The translations under genes and the position numbers were made by a program. A stretch of DNA of 64,000 nucleotides, from positions 62,001 through 126,000 of the forward strand of contig JADBYA010000024.1 in the NCBI GenBank assembly GCA_020403245.1, in the 5' to 3' direction. This document shows, in pieces, positions 42,012-52,965 of this stretch. The notes beneath the pieces were generated by a model. That model was given only the letters and a program-made list of their open reading frames with translations, searched no databases and was not told the DNA's origin. The stretch comes from Flavobacterium sp. (GTDB lineage: Bacteria > Bacteroidota > Bacteroidia > Flavobacteriales > Flavobacteriaceae). Position 1 is the stretch's first letter; every line of letters begins with the position of its first letter.

Positions 42012-42152
42012 ATGGGACGAAATAACGAAAAAAATATCAAAGCACATAACGACAAACTGCACAAAGCGCAAGTTAAAGCAAAAGCAAAAAAAAGAGCTCG
42101 CGAAGAATTGCGCAAAGCTATTTTGAAAAAGTTCAATGAAACTAAAGAATAG
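42012..42152 (+). CDS. Small basic protein (46 residues)
   Basis: The frame starts MGRNNEKNIKAHNDKLHKAQ and continues with a Lys/Arg-rich helical stretch (AKAKKRAREELRKAILKKF). The composition suggests a ribosome- or nucleic-acid-associated small protein. Near-identical short proteins are, as I recall, conserved in flavobacteria. It lies between divergently and convergently oriented genes and has no partner. The length is below usual gene-calling limits, but the clean ATG-to-stop frame and strong bias support it. Confidence 0.6.
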   Translation: MGRNNEKNIKAHNDKLHKAQVKAKAKKRAREELRKAILKKFNETKE

Positions 42153-42187
42153 TTTTGATTATCAAATACTATTCTCTTCTTTTTTAA

Positions 42188-43768
42188 TTATTCTTTACTA
42201 ATTTTTCGGATTATACTTCCCCTATCCGTAGTGATTTTTACAATATAAAGACCTTTGGCTTGACCTGTTAAATCCAATGTTTTTGTCACTAGGCCACCCA
42301 AAACATTGTAAACACTTACTTCATTGATGACCAATTCATCATTGGATATAAAAATCTTTCCTTTTGTTGGGTTAGGAAATAAAATAACACTTGAATTTTC
42401 ATCTAATGTTACGGTTGCTAATGGTATTAGCGAATAACAACTTGAAACACTTACACAACCATTGGTGGTGAGTTGCACCGCATAATTTCCGTTTACCAAT
42501 GGTGGTGTGAATATTTGACTCGTAGCGTTGGGAATGGGTTGATTGTTATTATCACAATCCAACCATTGATAGGTTGTTCCCGTTAAAGTTCTATCTGCAA
42601 GTAATGAGGCATTCCCAACGGTAACATTGGTTGTAAAAGCATTTTGTGTATCGGTAATCGTAACAGGAATAGTAATGGTATCTATTTGGTCTGGGTTACA
42701 AAAAGCATTAGTAACAGTAAGCGTAACTTGTTTTACACCTGGACAACTATAATTATGGGTTGGATTGACAGCAGTACTTGCGGCGCTTCCATCCCCAAAA
42801 TTCCAACTTAGGGTATCATAATTAGAACTGGCATTTATAAAAGAAACCGAAGCATTATTATTGGTTGAATTAAAATCGCTTGCCAATGGAAAGAAAGCAA
42901 AAGCTGCATTGGGAGTTAAACAACGCTGAATGTCAAAATAGGTAACTGTATTTGCAACAAATTGATTGGCAACTACATTTCCATCTACTTGCAATACAGG
43001 AATGCCATAATCTTTATCAAACCATTTATAGGAAACTGTGGTAACTGTATTTTGTGTTGGAGTTCCATTTGCTGTAACAGTAACATTGTTTACAACTGTA
43101 GTTTTCATTTTCAATACATTAGGAAAAGTACCAAAAGACGTTGTCAAGGAGCCCCAACCTTCAACCAAATTGGTTCGTTGTCCTGTAGAAGCATATTGAA
43201 CAGCCGCTCCAAAACTAGTTAAATCGACATTTAAAGCAAAATTATTCGTGTAATTATCATTGTAATTTATTGGGAATTGATAAATTTTATCGGAAGTTTG
43301 ATAGGAAGCTACAAAAGGGACAGAGGTGCCATTTACAGTAATTGAAGCACCAATCATTTTGTCTTCTAGTAATGTTGGTGATATCTTTAAATGGTCAATT
43401 ACGTTACTAACACCAAATCCTTGAATTTGAAGACCATTAGTCAATTTAGTTGCCAAATTAAAATTGTTATTAAACTGCGTATTGCAATTAAATATAAAGC
43501 CATTTAATAAACACCAAATATTTTTATACCCTGCATTATTAGGGTTCTGATAGGTAATAGTTTCCTGAGTAGCTGGTGCTAGCGTGCTGTAATTCCAATT
43601 GAAATTGGTACCTGTTTGCACAAAATCTAGCGTTAAACCGGGCGCAGTAGCTGTACTAACCAAAAATGATTCGTTTTGAAGTGCGTAATCTGAGGAAAGG
43701 TAACTTATTTGAGCAAAACCAGCAGTGGTAAAAAAACAAAGTAGTAACGTAATTTTCTTCATATTCAT
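42188..43768 (-). CDS. Secreted PKD-domain protein with type IX sorting tail
   Basis: The protein has 526 residues with a signal peptide (MNMKKITLLLCFFTTAGFA). A large beta-rich region is followed by a PKD-like domain with the hallmark WNFGDGSAASTAVNPTHNYS near residue 325. The last about 75 residues form a type A T9SS C-terminal domain (VILFPNPTKGKIFISN, VYNVLGGLVTKTLDL, GLYIVKITTDRGSIIRKI). It is exported to the cell surface by the type IX system, and PKD domains usually mediate binding to glycans or proteins. No enzymatic domain is seen. A second ATG two codons downstream is equally plausible as start. Confidence 0.9.
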   Translation of the reverse strand: MNMKKITLLLCFFTTAGFAQISYLSSDYALQNESFLVSTATAPGLTLDFVQTGTNFNWNYSTLAPATQETITYQNPNNAGYKNIWCLLNGFIFNCNTQFNNNFNLATKLTNGLQIQGFGVSNVIDHLKISPTLLEDKMIGASITVNGTSVPFVASYQTSDKIYQFPINYNDNYTNNFALNVDLTSFGAAVQYASTGQRTNLVEGWGSLTTSFGTFPNVLKMKTTVVNNVTVTANGTPTQNTVTTVSYKWFDKDYGIPVLQVDGNVVANQFVANTVTYFDIQRCLTPNAAFAFFPLASDFNSTNNNASVSFINASSNYDTLSWNFGDGSAASTAVNPTHNYSCPGVKQVTLTVTNAFCNPDQIDTITIPVTITDTQNAFTTNVTVGNASLLADRTLTGTTYQWLDCDNNNQPIPNATSQIFTPPLVNGNYAVQLTTNGCVSVSSCYSLIPLATVTLDENSSVILFPNPTKGKIFISNDELVINEVSVYNVLGGLVTKTLDLTGQAKGLYIVKITTDRGSIIRKISKE

Positions 43769-43892
43769 TTTATATTTAGCGAGTTAAAAGTAGTTATTAT
43801 TTTTAATATTAAAAAAAATACTAATAGCAATCTTTGTCTTTATTATTTGTTTTAATGTCTTGTCCTGAAATAATGATACACAAAAAGTATCC

Positions 43893-45150
43893 TTATGGTA
43901 AAACATTTACAAAGTCGCTATGTAAAGCGCACTCAAAAAGACTACACTATGTCTTTTATATTACAAGTTGTACAAGAAATATAATGAGGCGAAATTTCAA
44001 CTCACTTAGCTTGTCGTAAATATGGTGTACAAGCTCGATCCACAATTGTACAATGGCTTAGGAAATTTGGTAACTTTGATTGGGAAAATCAAACACCATC
44101 AAATATGCCAAAATCTCCAGAGCAAAAAATAATTGAACTTGAAGCTTAAGTCAAGTTATTAGAAAAACAATAAACTTTTATAGAACAACAAGCCTTTGTT
44201 GCGGATAAAAAAGTCATCATTTTTGATATGATGATTGATATTGCAGAAAAAGAGTATAAAATTGATATCCGAAAAAACGCATCACCCGAACAATCGACCA
44301 TTTTAAAGAACAACAAAAACTAACAGTTATGTTTGCCTGTACTTTGTTCGGGATAGATACAAAGGTTTATTATAGAAAGATAAAACGTCGCATTGTCAAA
44401 CAAGACTAAGCCGCATTGGTTGTTAAAATGGTTTTGAAATCAGAGCACAAATACCAAGAATTGGCTTCAAAAAGCGCTATTATTTATTAAATAACGATTT
44501 AAAAACACTAAAAATAGGAAGAGATAAATTTATCGATATTCTAAGAGCTAATCAATTATTAATACTTCCTAAACGTTCTTATCATATTACTACTAACTCA
44601 CATCATTGCTTTAGAAAATATAAAAATCAGTTGCTGAATTTGAAAATAAACCGTCCAGAAGAAAACTGGATATCTGACATAACTTACATCGTAAAAAGAG
44701 AAAATCCTTGTCATTTAAGTTTAATAACAGATGCTTATTCAAAAAAAAATAGTAGTTAATAATGTGTCTGACAATTTAAATACTGAAAGTAGTTTGATTG
44801 CATTGCGGTTAGCTGTAAAACAAAAGTAAAAAGAAGGAAATATTGATATACCATTCTAATAGAGGGTTACAATATTGTCTCAATGACTACCAATAAATGC
44901 TTAACATAAATGAAATTCAACCCAGTATGAATCAAAACTCTGATCCATATGAAAATGCTTTGGAAGAAAGAATAAAAGGCATATTTAAGTAGTAATTTTT
45001 CATTGACAAGTACAATAAAGACCTGCCTGTTATGAAACAAATAGTAATAGAAACAATTAATATTTATCATCAAAAAGACCTCATTTATCAAACCATATGC
45101 TTACTCCAAATCAAATGCATGAGCAATGTGAACTTAAAATGAAAACCTAT
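43893..45150 (+). pseudogene. IS3-type transposase remnants (orfA and orfB)
   Basis: Reading in three frames recovers the order expected for IS3: an N-terminal helix-turn-helix segment, a leucine-zipper-like part (PEQKIIELEA), then the DDE integrase core with the motif around SDITYI and the terminal DPYENALEE region. At least ten in-frame stops and several frameshifts show that it is inactive. It marks an old insertion at the border between the accessory region and the dnaK-rho housekeeping block. Confidence 0.75.
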
Positions 45151-45159
45151 AGAACTAAA

Positions 45160-45190
45160 AACAGCATCAAAAACGTTTTTGATGCTGTTT
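45160..45190. terminator. Perfect palindrome acting as a bidirectional terminator
   Basis: AACAGCATCAAAAAC and GTTTTTGATGCTGTT form a perfect 15-bp inverted repeat with no loop. It lies downstream of the dnaK stop and inside the right end of the IS. It could terminate dnaK transcription. Confidence 0.6.
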
Positions 45191-45301
45191 AAATTATCTA
45201 TTTTTATCTAACAATCTGTATCGATAATTTAGGACTAGTCAGATCCCTCAAAAATATGGGATAAGCGAGTCCACATTTTTTTTGAAAAATTGGTTCTCAG
45301 C

Positions 45302-47188
45302 TTACTTAACTTCTTCAAATTCTACATCTTGTGTATTATCGCCATTTGATTCTGGTTGTGGTTGAGCTTCTTGAGCTTGACCTGCTTCACCTTGAGCATA
45401 CATAGCTTCTGTAGCTACTTTCCAAGCGGCATTAATATTATCAAGACCTTTTTGAATAGCTTCTAAATCTTGAGATTGGTGAGCCATTCTCAATTCTGTT
45501 AAAGCTGCTTCGATACCTACTTTATGATCATCAGATAATTTATCTCCCAATTCTTTTAGTTGACTTTCGGTCTGGAAAATCATTCCATCAGCTTCGTTCA
45601 ATTTATCTGCTTTCTCACGGGCAACTCTATCACTTTCAGCATTCATTTCAGCATCTTTTTTCATTCTTTCGATTTCTTCTGGAGTTAAACCAGAGGAAGC
45701 TTCGATACGAATATCATGTGATTTTCCTGAACCTTTATCTGTAGCCGATACTTTAATAATTCCATTAGCATCAATATCAAATGTTACTTCAATTTGAGGA
45801 ACTCCTCTTGGTGCGGGTGGAATTCCATCTAAATGGAAACGACCAATAGTTTTATTATCTGCAGCCATGGTTCTTTCTCCTTGAATTACGTGAATTTCAA
45901 CACTAGGTTGGTTGTCTGCAGCGGTTGAAAATACTTGTGATTTTTTGGTTGGAATAGTAGTGTTTGACTCGATTAATTTAGTCATTACATTACCCATTGT
46001 TTCAATCCCGAGTGATAAAGGTGTAACATCTAATAACAATACATCTTTTACATCACCAGATAAAACGCCACCTTGAATAGCAGCACCAATAGCAACTACT
46101 TCATCAGGATTTACTCCTTTTGATGGTTTTTTACCAAAGAATTTTTCTACTTGTTCTTGGATGATTGGAATTCTTGTAGAACCACCAACAAGGATTACCT
46201 CATCAATATCAGATGTTGATAAACCTGCATCTTTTAAAGCTTTAGCAACCGGTTCCATTGAACGTTTGACCAAAGTTTCAGCTAATTGTTCGAATTTTGA
46301 ACGTGTTAAACTTTTCACTAAGTGTTTTGGTCCAGTAGCTGTAGCAGTAACATATGGCAAGTTGATTTCTGTTTGTGTAGAAGATGACAACTCGATTTTT
46401 GCTTTTTCAGCAGCTTCTTTTAAACGTTGTAATGCCATTGGATCTTTGCGCAAATCAATTCCTTCTTCGGTATTGAATTCGTTAGCCATCCAATCAATGA
46501 TTACTTGATCAAAATCATCTCCACCTAGATGAGTATCTCCGTTTGTAGATAACACCTCAAAAACTCCGTCGCCTAATTCCAATACTGAAATATCAAAAGT
46601 TCCTCCACCTAAATCGTAAACTGCAATTTTTTGATCTTTACCTTTTTTATCCAATCCATAAGCTAAAGCTGCTGCTGTTGGCTCATTAATGATACGCATT
46701 ACTTTTAAACCGGCAATTTCTCCAGCTTCTTTTGTAGCTTGACGTTGTGCATCATTAAAATAAGCAGGAACCGTAATTACCGCTTCTGTAACGGATTGAC
46801 CTAAATAATCTTCGGCAGTTTTCTTCATTTTTTGAAGTGTCATGGCTGACAATTCTTGTGGAGTATAAAGTCGTCCGTCAATATCAACACGTGGCGTGTC
46901 ATTATCGCCTTTTACCACTTTATAAGCTACTGTTGATGCCTCTTTAGCGCTTTCTGTGTACTTGTTTCCCATAAAACGTTTGATAGACGCTATGGTTTTT
47001 GTTGGGTTAGTCACTGCTTGTCTTTTAGCTGGATCACCTACTTTAATTTCGCCACCTTCTACAAATGCAATTACAGATGGTGTTGTTCTTTTCCCTTCCG
47101 CGTTTGCAATTACAACTGGTTCTCCACCTTCCATAACTGCCACACAAGAATTGGTTGTACCTAAGTCGATACCAATAATTTTTCCCAT
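45302..47188 (-). CDS. dnaK: Molecular chaperone DnaK (Hsp70)
   Basis: The protein has 628 residues. The N-terminal ATPase has [13 protein letters not shown] (5-17), the phosphate motifs [15 protein letters not shown] and [15 protein letters not shown], and ends in the hydrophobic linker [16 protein letters not shown] (about 385). The substrate-binding domain follows, and the C-terminus is the usual acidic tail ([14 protein letters not shown]). It refolds and protects proteins in the cytoplasm with DnaJ and GrpE, which are not in this window. It has its own promoter region and lies back to back with no partner gene. Length and motifs are normal for Bacteroidota. Confidence 0.98.
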   Translation of the reverse strand: MGKIIGIDLGTTNSCVAVMEGGEPVVIANAEGKRTTPSVIAFVEGGEIKVGDPAKRQAVTNPTKTIASIKRFMGNKYTESAKEASTVAYKVVKGDNDTPRVDIDGRLYTPQELSAMTLQKMKKTAEDYLGQSVTEAVITVPAYFNDAQRQATKEAGEIAGLKVMRIINEPTAAALAYGLDKKGKDQKIAVYDLGGGTFDISVLELGDGVFEVLSTNGDTHLGGDDFDQVIIDWMANEFNTEEGIDLRKDPMALQRLKEAAEKAKIELSSSTQTEINLPYVTATATGPKHLVKSLTRSKFEQLAETLVKRSMEPVAKALKDAGLSTSDIDEVILVGGSTRIPIIQEQVEKFFGKKPSKGVNPDEVVAIGAAIQGGVLSGDVKDVLLLDVTPLSLGIETMGNVMTKLIESNTTIPTKKSQVFSTAADNQPSVEIHVIQGERTMAADNKTIGRFHLDGIPPAPRGVPQIEVTFDIDANGIIKVSATDKGSGKSHDIRIEASSGLTPEEIERMKKDAEMNAESDRVAREKADKLNEADGMIFQTESQLKELGDKLSDDHKVGIEAALTELRMAHQSQDLEAIQKGLDNINAAWKVATEAMYAQGEAGQAQEAQPQPESNGDNTQDVEFEEVK

Positions 47189-47317
47189 TTTATTTTATAT
47201 TAATTGTGTTTACTGTTTAAAACTTGATTGGATTAAGTCAACTTTTGTGCCAAGGAACAAAAGAGAATGAATTGTCAGTTTGAATTAAACTAATATGACA
47301 AAGTGACATTATTAAAA

Positions 47318-47345
47318 AGAAAAATCCCAACCTTTCGGCCGGGAT
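47318..47345 (-). terminator. Intrinsic terminator of rho
   Basis: On the minus strand, CATCCCGGCC-GAAA-GGTTGGGAT forms a hairpin followed by TTTTCTTTTT. It lies just past the rho stop codon. Confidence 0.85.
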
Positions 47346-47352
47346 GTTATCT

Positions 47353-49035
47353 CTAATCATTCATCGAAATCAAGAACTCATCGTTATTTCGAGTTTTCTT
47401 AATCTTATCATTGATAGTATCCATCGCTTCAACTGGATTCATGTCGGCAAGGAACTTGCGCAAAATCCACATTCGTTGCAATGTTTTTTCGTCTAACAAT
47501 AAATCATCTCTTCGTGTACTAGAAGACGTTAAATCGATAGCAGGGAAAATTCTTCGGTTGGCAATTTTTCTATCCAATTGTAATTCCATATTTCCTGTTC
47601 CTTTAAACTCCTCGAAGATTACTTCGTCCATTTTTGAACCCGTTTCGGTTAAAGCTGTTGCAATAATACTTAGTGAACCGCCGTTTTCTACATTACGAGC
47701 TGCACCAAAGAAACGTTTTGGTTTTTGTAAGGCATTGGCATCCACTCCACCCGAAAGTACTTTTCCAGAAGCAGGTTGTACTGTATTGTATGCTCTTGCT
47801 AATCGAGTAATAGAATCCAAAAGAATAACCACATCATGCCCGCATTCTACCAATCGTTTTGATTTTTCGAGAACGATATTGGCTATTTTGACATGTTCCA
47901 TTGGCTCTCTGTCAAAAGTGGAAGCAATAACTTCTCCACGAACACTCCGTTGCATATCGGTAACTTCTTCTGGTCGTTCGTCAATTAATAGCACTATCAA
48001 ATAAACTTCGGGATGATTGGCAGCAATGGCATTAGCAATGTCTTTCAGTAACATTGTCTTTCCTGTTTTTGGTTGCGCTACAATCATACCACGTTGTCCT
48101 TTTCCTATGGGTGAAAACAAATCAATAACACGTGTCGAAACGCTAGCTTGTTTATCGGCTATATTAAATTTTTCTTGAGGGAAAATTGGAGTTAAGTGTT
48201 CAAACGAAACTCTATCACGCACTACTTGAGGATCATGACCATTTATTTTCAAAACTCTTACTAACGGGAAAAATTTCTCTCCTTCTTTTGGTGGACGAAC
48301 AACTCCTTTTACAGTATCTCCGGTTTTTAAACCAAACAATCTGATTTGGGAAGTAGAGAGATAAATATCATCCGGCGAAGCAAGATAATTATAATCCGAA
48401 GATCGCAAGAAACCATAACCATCGGGCATCATTTCGAGTACGCCTTCACTTTCAATAATCCCATCAAATTCATAATCAGAATCACGGAAATTATTTGGTT
48501 TTTTACCTTTAAAATTAGGATTATTATGGTTCGCGTTTGCATTCCCATTTTGATGTCTTGGTCTTTGTTCGGGAATAGTATCTAAATTTTGGTTTGGATT
48601 TACAGCTGACTCTGTTGCATTATTTTCAAAACTTTCAGAATTGTCATCTCTTGGTTCAGCAACTATTTCTTCTGATGGAGTTATTTTATTTTTATTAAAG
48701 AGTGACTTTTTAAATTTGAGGTTTTTAATTGGGACAATTGGACTCTGTTCCATTTTTTCTGGGACTTGAGAATAATTATCAAATAAATCGCTTTGAGTTG
48801 TTTCAATCGACTTTTTAGTTTCGGGAAGAATTCGTGCCCGTTTGGCTTTGCTCTCAGCAACATTATCAGCGGAAACTTGAGATTTTTCAGGTTCTACTGT
48901 TTTGTTTTGATGCTCTAAAATTTGCGCAATAAGCACCTCTTTTTTGGCGCCAGTAACTTTTATTGTTTTTGCTAGTTTAGCAATTTCTTGAAGCTCAGCA
49001 AGCTTCATTTCTTTTAAGGCAGAAATATCAAACAT
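47353..49035 (-). CDS. rho: Transcription termination factor Rho
   Basis: The protein has 560 residues, longer than E. coli Rho (419). The Rho_N domain ([20 protein letters not shown]) is followed by a long, low-complexity insert (about 45-180) rich in Asn, Ser and Lys, which is typical of Bacteroidota and may help RNA binding or condensation. The cold-shock-like RNA-binding domain ([20 protein letters not shown]) and the hexameric ATPase core follow, with Walker [12 protein letters not shown], Walker [15 protein letters not shown] and the Q/R-loop region [20 protein letters not shown]. It terminates RNA synthesis in a factor-dependent way. It stands alone with its own terminator. Confidence 0.97.
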   Translation of the reverse strand: MFDISALKEMKLAELQEIAKLAKTIKVTGAKKEVLIAQILEHQNKTVEPEKSQVSADNVAESKAKRARILPETKKSIETTQSDLFDNYSQVPEKMEQSPIVPIKNLKFKKSLFNKNKITPSEEIVAEPRDDNSESFENNATESAVNPNQNLDTIPEQRPRHQNGNANANHNNPNFKGKKPNNFRDSDYEFDGIIESEGVLEMMPDGYGFLRSSDYNYLASPDDIYLSTSQIRLFGLKTGDTVKGVVRPPKEGEKFFPLVRVLKINGHDPQVVRDRVSFEHLTPIFPQEKFNIADKQASVSTRVIDLFSPIGKGQRGMIVAQPKTGKTMLLKDIANAIAANHPEVYLIVLLIDERPEEVTDMQRSVRGEVIASTFDREPMEHVKIANIVLEKSKRLVECGHDVVILLDSITRLARAYNTVQPASGKVLSGGVDANALQKPKRFFGAARNVENGGSLSIIATALTETGSKMDEVIFEEFKGTGNMELQLDRKIANRRIFPAIDLTSSSTRRDDLLLDEKTLQRMWILRKFLADMNPVEAMDTINDKIKKTRNNDEFLISMND

Positions 49036-49220
49036 GAATGTTGTTTTGATTTAATTTTTTTTTGGAAATACTACAAATGTGGGTAGAAATTTTTGGTAAA
49101 GAATAGTCCGAAGAATGAAGTACTTACGGATTTGTGATGCAATAATACGAATAATATTTTATCATGCAATAGTATTTTTTAAAAAGAAACTATATTTTTG
49201 TCAAACATTTTTACATAATT

Positions 49221-49628
49221 ATGTATAGAATACAGACGTATTATTTGATTGGTTGCTTACTAATTTCTGCTGTATTGCCTTTTCTTTTTCCTTTATGGAA
49301 AGATGCAAACGGCAAATCATTCTATTTTATGATGGATATTGTTTATGTCATACTTTTTGGATTGAGCAATACATTATCGTTACTAAGCATTATTTCACAC
49401 AAAAAAAGACAACAACAATTTGTCATGGGCAGATTGAATATAGTATTGAATTTAATTTTATTAGGATTATTTGTGTATCGAACACTAACTGCATCTGGAG
49501 AAACAGCTATTTCTGAGAAAGGTGTTGGGATGTTCTTACCTATTTTTTCTATCGTACTTTTGGTTTTGGCCAACAAAGCCATTAAAAAGGATGAAGATCT
49601 CGTAAAATCTGTGGATCGACTGCGATAA
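49221..49628 (+). CDS. DUF4293 family membrane protein
   Basis: The protein has 135 residues and four transmembrane helices (TYYLIGCLLISAVLPFLF; MMDIVYVILFGLSNTLSL; MGRLNIVLNLILLGLFVY; MFLPIFSIVLLVLANKAI). The characteristic KRQQQFVMGRLNI loop identifies DUF4293, a Bacteroidota-specific family that nearly always follows or flanks rho. No function is known. A TATTTTTG-type -7 box lies about 20 bp upstream of the start. Confidence 0.9.
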   Translation: MYRIQTYYLIGCLLISAVLPFLFPLWKDANGKSFYFMMDIVYVILFGLSNTLSLLSIISHKKRQQQFVMGRLNIVLNLILLGLFVYRTLTASGETAISEKGVGMFLPIFSIVLLVLANKAIKKDEDLVKSVDRLR

Positions 49629-49660
49629 ACCTATAAACTTAGTTTTTTTAGTGCTGCGAA

Positions 49661-49687
49661 AAACCCAAGCGAAAGTTTGGGTTTTTT
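49661..49687. terminator. Bidirectional terminator
   Basis: AAACCCAAGC-GAAA-GTTTGGGTTTTTT, a tetraloop hairpin with T-tracts on both strands. It serves the convergent DUF4293 and metallophosphoesterase genes. Confidence 0.85.
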
Positions 49688-49716
49688 ATTTAATCTGAAC
49701 TTGTTTCAGATTCAAA

Positions 49717-50211
49717 TTATTTTTTTGCCAGTTCTATAATCTCCAAATTCTGAATTTTATCTCCATCAATTTCAAATCGAAGCATAGTTCGCACTTGATG
49801 AAAACCATGAATACCACAAGCACCAGGATTCATGTGTAATAAATTCAGTTTCTTGTCAAACTGGACTTTTAAAATATGAGAATGTCCACTAATAAATAGT
49901 TTTGGCGTATTGGTTTGCAATTGTGTTCTAATTGCCTGATTGTATTTACCAGGATATCCACCAATATGAGTTATCCAAACAGCAACATTTTCACAAAAAA
50001 ACCTGTTGTGCAACGGAAACTCTGTGCGTGCTTTATCATCATCAATATTGCCATAAACAGCGCGCAATGGTTTTATTTTCCCTATGGAATCTGTAACGTT
50101 TAAATCGCCAATATCCCCAGCATGCCATACTTCATCAGCTTGATTGACATATTTTAAAATGGTATCATCAATATGACTATGAGAATCAGAAAGGAGCAAG
50201 ATTTTTTTCAT
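49717..50211 (-). CDS. YfcE/MJ0936-type metallophosphoesterase
   Basis: The protein has 164 residues with all the metal-binding motifs of the calcineurin-like fold: LLSDSHSHIDD (Asp8, His10), HAGDIGD, YGNIDDD (Asn), THIGG and ISGHSHILK. Family members hydrolyse phosphodiesters or phosphate monoesters with bound metal ions in the cytoplasm; the physiological substrate is usually unknown. It is divergent from truA and ends at a bidirectional terminator. Nothing is missing or unusual. Confidence 0.92.
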   Translation of the reverse strand: MKKILLLSDSHSHIDDTILKYVNQADEVWHAGDIGDLNVTDSIGKIKPLRAVYGNIDDDKARTEFPLHNRFFCENVAVWITHIGGYPGKYNQAIRTQLQTNTPKLFISGHSHILKVQFDKKLNLLHMNPGACGIHGFHQVRTMLRFEIDGDKIQNLEIIELAKK

Positions 50212-50301
50212 ATCACAAATGTATATTAATATTTGAATTTTGAAATTGTCATTGCTATTGAATTATATAACTTTGTGACTTCAAATTTTGGAAGAAACAC
50301 T

Positions 50302-51039
50302 TTGAGATATTTTATCGAATTAGCATACAAAGGAACAAATTACTGCGGTTGGCAATACCAACCTGATGCCAACTCTGTTCAAGAAACGCTCAATAAAGCA
50401 TTGACTATTTTACTAAAAAAAGAAATTGATGTTGTTGGTGCTGGTCGCACAGATACTGGTGTTCATGCCAAGCAAATGTATGCTCATTTTGATTATGATA
50501 CTGAAATTGTTAGCCAACAATTAGTTCGTAAACTCAATTCTTTTTTGCCCAAAGACATAGTAATTTTCAATATTATAAAAGTTTCGGATGAAGCTCATGC
50601 TCGATTTGACGCTACCAAGCGTACCTACGAATACCACATCCATACCTTTAAAGACGCATTTGAAAACGAGAGCAGTTGGTTGCATCAATTGCCATTGGAT
50701 ATAGACAAAATGAACGAAGCGTGTAAAGTTCTTTTCAAGCACAATGATTTCGAATGTTTTTCAAAAACTAATTCTGATGTTAGAACCTTTAATTGTGTTA
50801 TTTTTGAAGCATATTGGAAAAAAAGCTGCAACAAAATAATTTTCACCATTTCGGCCGATAGATTTTTACGCAATATGGTTCGGGCTATAGTAGGAACTAT
50901 GATTAATATAGGTTTGGGGAAAATTAATTTGACTGATTTTGAAAAAACAATTGAAAGCAAAGACCGAAGTCAGGCAGGTTTTTCAGCACCCGCTCATGGT
51001 TTATACTTGACCCAAATTGAATATCCGTATTTGACATAG
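50302..51039 (+). CDS. truA: tRNA pseudouridine synthase A
   Basis: I chose a TTG start at 50302 (245 residues) because family members begin (M/L)RYFIELAYKGTNYCGWQYQ. An ATG 23 codons upstream would run into the divergent promoter. The catalytic Asp lies in GAGRTDTGVHAKQMYAHF. Other landmarks are FHARFDAT-like SDEAHARFDATKRTYEYH, DFECFSKTNSDVRTFNC and FLRNMVRAIVGTMI. TruA makes pseudouridine at positions 38-40 of tRNA anticodon stems. Between it and the next gene is a small tandem repeat AGTTTCGGGTTGAA (51042-51070). Confidence 0.94.
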   Translation: MRYFIELAYKGTNYCGWQYQPDANSVQETLNKALTILLKKEIDVVGAGRTDTGVHAKQMYAHFDYDTEIVSQQLVRKLNSFLPKDIVIFNIIKVSDEAHARFDATKRTYEYHIHTFKDAFENESSWLHQLPLDIDKMNEACKVLFKHNDFECFSKTNSDVRTFNCVIFEAYWKKSCNKIIFTISADRFLRNMVRAIVGTMINIGLGKINLTDFEKTIESKDRSQAGFSAPAHGLYLTQIEYPYLT

Positions 51040-51154
51040 GAGTTTCGGGTTGAAAGTTTCGGGTTGAAAGTAAAGAATGAAGAGTAAAAAATGAATAATT
51101 TAAATCAAATATCTATCCCGATAGCTAACGGTACTATATTCTAATATTTCAAAA

Positions 51155-52909
51155 GTGAAAGCTAAAGCATTTGATACTCATTTATTCAAACGTATTTTAA
51201 AATACACCAAACCTTATAAATTTAGGTATTATGGTGTGATTTTATTTGCTGTTTCGCTTGCCTTTTTTGCATCCTTAAGGCCTCTATTTCTTGGATTTAC
51301 AGTAGATAAGTACATAAAAAATGGGAGTAAAGAAGGCCTTTTGAATTATAGCATAATTATGGGATTGGTACTTTTATTAGAAGTACTATTTCAATTTTAT
51401 TTTGTGTATTGGGCAAACTGGCTTGGGCAAGATATTATTAAAGACATCAGAGTAAAACTTTTTAAGCACATGCTGAGTTTCAGAATGAAGTATTTTGATA
51501 ATTCACCCGTCGGAATGTTAGTGACACGTTCAGTATCTGACATAGAACAAATTGCCCGTATTTTTAGTCAAGGATTGTTCATGATTTTTAGTGATTTACT
51601 CAAAATGTTCTTTTGTTTATTAGTTATGTTTTATATGAACTGGCGATTGACTTGGATTGTAATTATTGCCATGCCAGTATTAGTTTACATCACTCGAATA
51701 TTTCAAAGAAAAATGCAATTGGCTTTTGAAGAAGTACGAAATCAAGTGGCCAATATGAATACGTTTGTACAAGAACGTGTAACCGGAATGAAAATTGTAC
51801 AACTTTTTAACCGTGAAGATATTGAATATGAAAAGTTTAAAGAAATAAATCAAAAACACAATAAAGCTTGGATAAAGACCATTTTTTATAACTCTATCTT
51901 CTTCCCTATTGCTGATATTATTTCATCGCTAACACTCGGAGCAGTTGTATTGTATGGTGGTTTTCATATTTTGGATGGTGATAAGTTTACCACTTTTGGA
52001 GACTTGTTTTCCTATACTATGTTTATAGGAATGTTGTTCAATCCGTTGCGACAAATTGCCGATAAATTCAATGAAATGCAAATGGGAATGATTGCCGCCA
52101 ATCGCGTTTTTGATATTTTAGATAGCAATGCTGATGTTCAAATAGATGGCACAAAAGTGGCAAGTCATTTCCAAGGTAACATTCGTTTTGAAAATGTTCG
52201 CTTCGGTTATATTGACAACGAGGAAGTGTTGAAGGGAATCAATTTTTCGATAAAAGAAGGGGAAACCATTGCTATTGTCGGTGCTACTGGTGCAGGAAAA
52301 TCAACTATAATTAATTTATTAAATCGTTTTTACGAAATCAATTCGGGTGTTATTTATGTGGATGACCAAAATATAAACGAATTTCAACTAGAAAGTTTAC
52401 GTTCTCAAATTGCTATTGTTTTACAAGATGTATTCCTTTTTGCTGATTCCATTCACAATAATATTACACTCAACAATCCTGCTATTTCTCGAGAAGAAGT
52501 TGTCGAAGCGGCTAAGAAAATTGGTGTTCACAAATTTATAAAAACACTTCCCGGAGGTTATGATTATGACGTAAAAGAACGCGGCGTAATGTTATCCTCG
52601 GGTCAGCGTCAGTTAATTGCTTTTCTTCGCGCTTATGTTAGTAATCCTAGTATTTTGATATTGGATGAAGCTACTTCTTCTATTGATACGTATAGTGAGG
52701 AATTAATTCAAAAAGCCACCGAAAGAATTACTCAAGGAAGAACATCAATTATCATTGCACATCGATTGGCAACAATTATGAATGCCAATAAAATTATAGT
52801 GATGGATAAAGGTCATATAGTAGAAGAAGGAACGCATCAAGAATTGCTAGGAAAAACAGAAGGGTATTATAAAAATTTATATGACTCTCAATTTATATTA
52901 GAAAGTTAA
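51155..52909 (+). CDS. ABC exporter, MsbA-like half-transporter
   Basis: The protein has 584 residues and starts at a GTG. Six transmembrane helices occupy about residues 20-320. The nucleotide-binding domain has Walker A AIVGATGAGKSTIINLL, the signature LSSGQRQLIAF, Walker B ILILDEATSSID and the H-loop IIAHRLAT. It is a homodimeric exporter of the MsbA/multidrug class, likely moving lipids or drugs out of the cytoplasm. No partner gene adjoins it. Neither substrate nor symbol can be determined from the sequence. Confidence 0.94.
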   Translation: MKAKAFDTHLFKRILKYTKPYKFRYYGVILFAVSLAFFASLRPLFLGFTVDKYIKNGSKEGLLNYSIIMGLVLLLEVLFQFYFVYWANWLGQDIIKDIRVKLFKHMLSFRMKYFDNSPVGMLVTRSVSDIEQIARIFSQGLFMIFSDLLKMFFCLLVMFYMNWRLTWIVIIAMPVLVYITRIFQRKMQLAFEEVRNQVANMNTFVQERVTGMKIVQLFNREDIEYEKFKEINQKHNKAWIKTIFYNSIFFPIADIISSLTLGAVVLYGGFHILDGDKFTTFGDLFSYTMFIGMLFNPLRQIADKFNEMQMGMIAANRVFDILDSNADVQIDGTKVASHFQGNIRFENVRFGYIDNEEVLKGINFSIKEGETIAIVGATGAGKSTIINLLNRFYEINSGVIYVDDQNINEFQLESLRSQIAIVLQDVFLFADSIHNNITLNNPAISREEVVEAAKKIGVHKFIKTLPGGYDYDVKERGVMLSSGQRQLIAFLRAYVSNPSILILDEATSSIDTYSEELIQKATERITQGRTSIIIAHRLATIMNANKIIVMDKGHIVEEGTHQELLGKTEGYYKNLYDSQFILES

Positions 52910-52925
52910 TTTTCAAAATAAATCC

Positions 52926-52933
52926 TTAAATTT
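52926..52933 (+). promoter_or_regulatory. Probable -7 box of the lpdA promoter
   Basis: TAAATTTG fits the Bacteroidota TAnnTTTG box. It would start transcription about 25 bp before the first of four 56-bp tandem repeats, so the repeats lie in the 5' leader. Confidence 0.45.
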
Positions 52934-52965
52934 GCATTCTTAAATAATTACAAAATTTGTATGAA

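Larger units (their letters stand above)
43862..45235 (+). mobile_element. Decayed IS3-family insertion sequence
   Basis: About 1.37 kb between imperfect terminal inverted repeats: GTCCTGAAATAATGATACA at 43862-43880 and the complement of TGTATCGATAATTTAGGAC at 45217-45235 (15 of 19 positions match). Inside are remains of OrfA (VKRTQKDYTMSF, QARSTIVQWLRKFG) and OrfB (INRPEENWISDITYI, MNQNSDPYENALEERI, TPNQMHEQCELKM), interrupted by many stops and frameshifts. No target duplication is visible next to the ends. Confidence 0.75.
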
